Positions 58,760-64,000 of a DNA stretch of 64,000 nt are shown in pieces; within the stretch, counting starts at the first letter, position 1, and every line of letters starts with the position of its first letter. The stretch is from Sepioteuthis lessoniana (taxonomy: Eukaryota > Mollusca > Cephalopoda > Myopsida > Loliginidae), in NCBI GenBank assembly GCA_963585895.1, contig OY757904.1, positions 7,172,630 to 7,236,629 on the forward strand, in the 5' to 3' direction. The notes beneath the pieces are model-generated. The model worked only from the letters and a program-made list of their open reading frames with translations, was not told the origin of the DNA and did no database searches. The translations under genes and the position numbers were made by a program.

Positions 58760-60060
58760 TACGATTGAGAAGCAGGAAGGAAGGATTCAAAATTATTCTT
58801 TTTGGTATATATTCATTTTCTCAGGGTTTTCTTGAGTTTCTGTGCGTTGTCATTTGTTGGATTTCTTTTATCGTGTAAGGATACTTTTTTAAGTTTTTTT
58901 CCCAATTATGAGTGACACCATGGAACTCTATATTTAGCTCTTGGTTTGGTTGGCAAGCAATCTGCTGTTCCTTCTATATGGACAGTAATAAAGTTGTCAT
59001 TTATAATTAGGAGTATGTGATTCAGATGTCTCCTGAAGAATATAAAATTTTATTTCTTAGTTTCCGTAAATTTATTGCTTATATCTCTATTGATAAGCGA
59101 GAACCAGTCATAACAAGTGGTTTTGACTGTTTGTTTCTTATTTCTGCCTTGGCTCAGGTGAATCTTTACCGAAATTATTCTGTGACCGGAAAATATTCCT
59201 TCAAAAGAGTAGAATGCATCCCAAGTGAGAGTGCTATTTGTCCGCTTCTTGTTATTGAGTATATAATCAAGCCGTGATTTAGCATTATTTGGATAGTTGT
59301 CGGTCAATAGTCTCTTTTCTCTTTTTGGGAATTTAGTGTTTCGGTGTGGAAGTTTGTTCTTGAGTGAAAAATCAGCTAGACATTCCTCATTTCTAGTTGG
59401 CAAGTTGATTTAGAAAAAAATTATTATTTTCATCTTTGTCTATTTGAGCATTTATATCTCCACCAATGATTGTGTTTGAGAATGTGTTGAGCAAGGGAAG
59501 ACAGCCCATAGTACAAGGTTGTGATATCCGATTCATCACTAGTATTGGTGGGACTGTAGCAAAAAACGATTGAAGTGCAGAGGCAGTCATTAAATGTAGT
59601 ATACATAATTCTGGATTGGATTCTCTCAATGCTATTTTGTGACTTAAGGCACGACAACTGAAAAGCATTCCTATATGACTTATAGTTGAATTGATGGAGG
59701 TTTTCCGCGTAGATATTGCGACAAACGTCCAGTCATTATCAGTACCATGATATCTTTATTTTAGCGGTTCACTATGGTAATATCTATGTTTTTGCACGAA
59801 TATAATGTCTATGTTGTACTCGGCTGCTGATGTTGTAAGCTCGGGTAGCTGGTTTATTGGATTTAAAGCTCTAACGCTAAAAGGCTACACTGAGGCTAGA
59901 GTTTCAACCTTAGCAAAACGTAGCTCTTGTTTACTCGCGTGAAGAGCGATGCGGTTTGGAAGAGCAGTTTCGACTAAAGTGATGGTAATATTTCGTTCAC
60001 TGTTTTTTTTCTCATCAATAGACACCACCCTTAAAATGAGTAGCAGTAGTTTCGTCACTG
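58760..60060 (-). pseudogene. LINE family A, endonuclease domain
   Basis: Minus strand from about 59880: VRALNPINQLPELTTSAAEY, NIDIIFVQKHRYYHSE, IERIQSRIM, SIVFCYSPTNTSDE, IGGDINAQI, SRLDYILNNKK, SGHRIISVKIHLS, then NPTNDNAQKLKK. This is an apurinic endonuclease-like domain of a non-LTR retrotransposon. GDxNA is intact, but the catalytic Glu of the QEHR motif is Lys (59785-59800) and the Asp of SDH is Gly (59176-59196). Both changes would kill cleavage. It probably belongs to the same family as the family A tails elsewhere; that link is inference. Confidence 0.75.
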
Positions 60061-60064
60061 AATT

Positions 60065-60656
<592 letters not shown>

Positions 60657-61021
60657 CAGTTATGCTAGAAACCTGTTTCAGAATTTGATTTCGTTTCGTT
60701 AATTCTATTTTTTATGTATGCCAGTGTTTGGTTCCGTTTCATTTGTTGATGTTACAGACACTCAAAGATTTAAGTTAAAATTTTAAAATTCGAATCATTA
60801 ACTTTTAAAGTATTCTAATTTAAAAAGATATTGATAGCTAAGTTATTTCCTATCATTCCAGTCACGATAAAGTGGTAAATAGTCAAGCAGAAACTTAGGT
60901 TCATAACTGAATTTTTATTTTTTCAGTCAGTGTGTTGTAAATGCGAAGATTTTTCTAAACAAAGAATAAATCACTTTGATATGTTGTTAAATGACGGTGA
61001 ATTTTTCTTTTTATTCTATGA

Positions 61022-61025
<4 letters not shown>

Positions 61026-61086
<61 letters not shown>
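61026..61086. repeat. (TA)n microsatellite
   Basis: About 60 bases of uninterrupted TA. Confidence 0.96.
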
Positions 61087-61089
<3 letters not shown>

Positions 61090-61695
61090 AGTTTTAGCAA
61101 TATGTACATTGAAATATATTCTTATCGTATCTCTCCTTGTGATCTTCACGTAATGGTGTTTTATTGGTTGACTTGAAGGAAAACATTATATTGATATTGA
61201 AAGCGAATGCAAACTTTTCACTTGAATGTTATTTTTTTTTTATGTATGAAACGAAGAATCCACCTCGCATAAGCACCTGTCAGAAATATATCCCACGTTC
61301 TTTTCAAGTTGGAAAATTATCAACCAACATGCACGTTTTGTAAAAAACGAATAAATTGATATATATTAATAAAGCTATGCAAGTCACGCATTCCTGGTTG
61401 GAATAAACAATATATCTAGAATCTTTTTGGGTGGATGATTTCGAACGTTCTTATCTTTATAGAATAGGCGGGAACTGCTTTAGTAAGAACACAAATACTA
61501 TGGATATATAAATAAATCACATATTTGAAGTGTGAATGTATTTCCTTAAAGAGTAAGAATCTGTTTCTTTTCGCAACCAATTTTTCTTAATTCATTTAAA
61601 TAAGAATTTTACACGCTCCCATAATAAATCGAATCGCTATGCAGAAAAAGGAAAAATTGAACCTTCTACCTATTCTTCAAAGTACTCATTATTCT
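61087..61695. other. AT-rich stretch, nothing recognised
   Basis: No coding similarity or repeat family was recognised. Confidence 0.45.
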
Positions 61696-61721
<26 letters not shown>

Positions 61722-61726
<5 letters not shown>

Positions 61727-61968
61727 GCCGACTGTAGTTGAAGGCAAGCTGAATGCTCCCTTTTCAAAAGCTACTACATTGAGGTGACGGGGAGGGTGCT
61801 ACTCCTTTCTCTGAATTGCTCCACTTATCCTTGATCCGTACCTTAAAATGCTGAGTTTTAAGCAAGGATGCATTAAAAACCATTTTTGGAATGGCATCTA
61901 CCTAGGATTGAACCCAGGTCTCGTGTACCAAAGGCAAACATTCTAACCATTACGCCAACAAGAATTTT
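61722..61968 (-). repeat. SINE family B
   Basis: Reverse complement of family B: GTTGGCCGACTGTAGTTGAA at the tail end, GAATTGCTCCACTTATCCTT, GGATTGAACCCAGGTC as B-box complement, and CATTCTAACCATTACGCCAA as the tRNA-like head. A TA microsatellite (61697-61722) abuts its tail. Confidence 0.83.
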
Positions 61969-61984
61969 TACATATTTAACATTA

Positions 61985-62180
61985 CATCACATTAAATTAT
62001 ATCAAAAGTACTTTCGCTTTTTTACTTCCTGACACTTTGTAGTGAACTTCTTCCTCATTTTTTTTTATCTTTATAATACTCTACATATATTATCTTTTGA
62101 TTATCTTAGTTCTTCAAAGCGTTTTCGAATATTGGGAAGCAGGTGTTTCCTTTGCGTTTAAATAATCAAAATCAACAACT
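61985..62180. other. AT-rich stretch, nothing recognised
   Basis: No feature recognised. Confidence 0.4.
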
Positions 62181-62187
62181 AATAGTT

Positions 62188-62265
62188 GTCCATCCAGTCA
62201 GGTGGGGCTGTACTTCTACGGAGGGGTAAGACACCCCCCCAACGACTAAAATCATAGTCTTTAGA
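62188..62265 (+). repeat. AAACC retroposon, 5'-end fragment
   Basis: CCATCCAGTCAGGTGGGGCT then CTTCTACGGAGGGGTAAGAC and CCCCCCAACGACT match the family's 5' terminus. The sequence then changes. A CAAAA-rich tract follows at 62310-62360. Confidence 0.6.
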
Positions 62266-62699
62266 TTTATGCATGGTTTATGCTTTGGAGTAAAAGAGTA
62301 ACCCCTCCTACCAAAAAAAACAAAAAACAAAACAAAACAAAACAAAAAAAACAAAAACCCACAACAAAACACGCCCTTATACTGTAGCAGTTCTTGACAA
62401 AGTGTGTTCAAAATTTATCAAGAGTTGTAGTTACCAAGGAAGAAAAGAATAACGAATGAAACATTTCTTTTTCAAAACAGTTTCCTTTGATTTTTGAAGA
62501 AAATTAACGCTATTTGCTGTTTTTTTCCTGTTTAGTCAAATACAGCTTCAGTCTTGATATTTATTGAAGACATCTCGTATATCAAGTTGAATAAATTCCA
62601 TACTCGCCTGTTTGATTCTTAAATGCAGTTAAGGTTTATTGAATTAAAAATGTAAAGCAATTGGTAGTTGCAATTGCAATACTGCAGTAGTATTTCGAC

Positions 62700-62702
<3 letters not shown>

Positions 62703-62760
<58 letters not shown>
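62703..62760. repeat. (GA)n microsatellite
   Basis: About 58 bases of uninterrupted GA. No LINE frame leads into it, unlike 27562-27606. Confidence 0.96.
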
Positions 62761-62762
<2 letters not shown>

Positions 62763-62904
62763 ATCGCTGGTTAGAATAAGTGTCACAAAGAAGTTATCTC
62801 GGGGAGAGCTGATGTGCTAAATGAATTTCCTTCACCTGCTAACCTGTGTAGTAAAACATTTCGTGATTTAGGTTTCACTTTAGACTAACCCATTTTCCTT
62901 TAAC

Positions 62905-63070
62905 GTGACGTTTCCTGGGTATGACAATAAACTGCATCCGGTGGTGAGGCTCCAGTTCTGGAAGTCTGACAAGTGTTGTGTCACCTCTTCGTTACCATTA
63001 CCCTCAAATCCATTCTGTTCTGGAGTCATAGTACCTGTTAGAGTTCCATCCATGAGTGAAATTATGTTTG
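62905..63070 (+). repeat. AAACC-family retroposon, internal 5' fragment
   Basis: TTTCCTGGGTATGACAATAA, GGTGGTGAGGCTCCAGTTCT, GTCACCTCTTCGTTACCATT and CTGTTAGAGTTCCATCCATG match the 5' GC-richer domain of the 49775-50065 copy. The end pieces are missing. Confidence 0.55.
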
Positions 63071-63111
63071 AAAATTATTAGTGTTTGATAGGAATACTTG
63101 TCTACAAACAA

Positions 63112-63114
<3 letters not shown>

Positions 63115-63155
<41 letters not shown>

Positions 63156-63640
63156 GTTACTCCTTGAAAAGTTTTTCGCATCAGCGTTAACTGATGGTCT
63201 TTCAATGACAGCAAGTCTCCAGGACTCTTCTCAGTAATCTGGCTGATCTCATTAATACAGTAATTTGGATGGACTCTATTCGTCCTCTTATTTGCAAGTC
63301 CTCCAATAGTTCCTCACATCAGGGTTAGCAGATGGTTTTTCACTGGAGTATGAGTGACAGCAAGTCTCCTCAAGCCTTCCAGGACTCTTCTTAGTATTCT
63401 GGCCGATCTTAACAATGTTGTGATTTGGATGGTCTCGATTCGTTCTCCAATTTCCAACTCTTTCAGCCCACTGTCTTAGCCTTTGGGGAACGTTCCAAGT
63501 CTTCCAATAACAATAGGTATCACTGCCACTATCATGATCCACAGCTTTCTTAGTTCACAAGCAAGGTCCAAGTATTTATTTCTCTTTTCACTTTCTTTGA
63601 TTTTCACTTTGTGGTTCTCTGGGGCGACAAAATCTTTTAT
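63115..63640 (-). pseudogene. LINE family B 3' end with (ATA)n tail
   Basis: Minus strand from about 63620: KDFVAPENHKVKIKESEKRN, KYLDLACELRKLWIM, VIPIVIGRLGTFPKG, then ETIQTT-like and IGQNTKKSPGRLE frames, a duplicated tail near 63160-63300, and finally an (ATA)n array at 63115-63154 (plus ATT). The microsatellite at the 3' end is the element's own tail. No catalytic domain is present, so it is heavily 5'-truncated. Confidence 0.72.
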
Positions 63641-63861
63641 TTATTATTATTTTACTTCTTGTGAGTTTTTCACGCTGGCGTCATGTGATAGTGCTTCACT
63701 GGAGTCTAAGTGTCAGTAAATCTCTTTAGGTCTCCAGGACTCTTCTCAGTATGAACAATGCCGTAGTTTGGATTGTCTCGATTCGTCCTCCGATTTCCAA
63801 CTCATCTAGCCACCTTACCAAGACTTTGGAAACTGTTCCAAGCGCGCTAATAACAACTGTT

Positions 63862-63893
<32 letters not shown>

Positions 63894-64000
63894 TATGTTT
63901 CACAACTTTCTTCGTTCTCTGGAAGGTGCAAGTACTTGTCTCTCATTTCGCTTTCGTTGGTTTTCACTTTGTGGTCTTCTGGGACGGCATTGTCCACTAG
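63641..64000 (-). pseudogene. LINE family B 3' end, second copy, cut by window end
   Basis: Minus strand: LVDNAVPEDHKVKTNESEMR, DKYLHLPENEESCET, a GAT microsatellite at about 63862-63893 in place of part of the frame, RALGTVSKVLVRWLDELEIG, GRIETIQTT, and the tail to TTATTATTATT at 63640. It lies directly upstream (in element direction) of the previous copy, tail to head. It may continue beyond 64000. Confidence 0.7.

Overview
This window is AT-rich, non-coding nuclear DNA from an animal. No host protein-coding exon, rRNA or genuine tRNA gene can be supported. The likely source is a lophotrochozoan, most plausibly a mollusc, with a cephalopod as my best guess at moderate confidence. The reasons are many long TA, CA, GA and GAA microsatellites, two abundant tRNA-derived SINE families, and decayed LINE, Ty3/gypsy, Tc1 and mariner copies whose protein remnants resemble the elements common in cephalopod genomes. 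The species call rests on recognition, not on a search.

Layout. 1-5 kb: SINE-like pieces, two fragments of an AAACC-tailed retroposon, and a GC-richer LTR-like block (3330-4900). 5-17 kb: mostly unique AT-rich DNA with SINEs (two carry clear target-site duplications), a long-armed foldback element (11106-11325), the 3' end of a LINE with a triplicated tail (11405-11905), and a purine/pyrimidine microsatellite cluster (15.2-15.85 kb). 18-21 kb: a complete but dead Tc1-like element with about 75-bp terminal inverted repeats, a triplicated 290-bp leader and a nested AAACC retroposon. 22-37 kb: further AAACC copies, LINE tails, a mariner helix-turn-helix remnant and an internally deleted mariner (32322-33206). 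37-50 kb: two copies of a roughly 365-410-bp repeat that joins a Pol III tRNA-like head to a hammerhead-ribozyme-like motif (39992-40509 and 44847-45300), a second deleted mariner (43614-44482) and a palindromic MITE (49063-49499). 52-60 kb: LINE fragments flank a degenerate Ty3/gypsy element that itself hosts a full AAACC retroposon. 60-64 kb: long TA arrays, one SINE, and stacked LINE 3' ends running out of the window.

The elements interact as host and parasite rather than as a gene system. SINEs, AAACC retroposons and the ribozyme repeats carry target-site duplications, so LINE-type machinery probably moved them. The deleted mariners and the MITE would have depended on transposase made elsewhere. 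The strongest candidates for something little described are the Pol III plus hammerhead repeats, the AAACC retroposon with a covarying 3' stem-loop, and the deleted mariner subfamily whose deletion joint is filled with telomere-like TTAGGG units.
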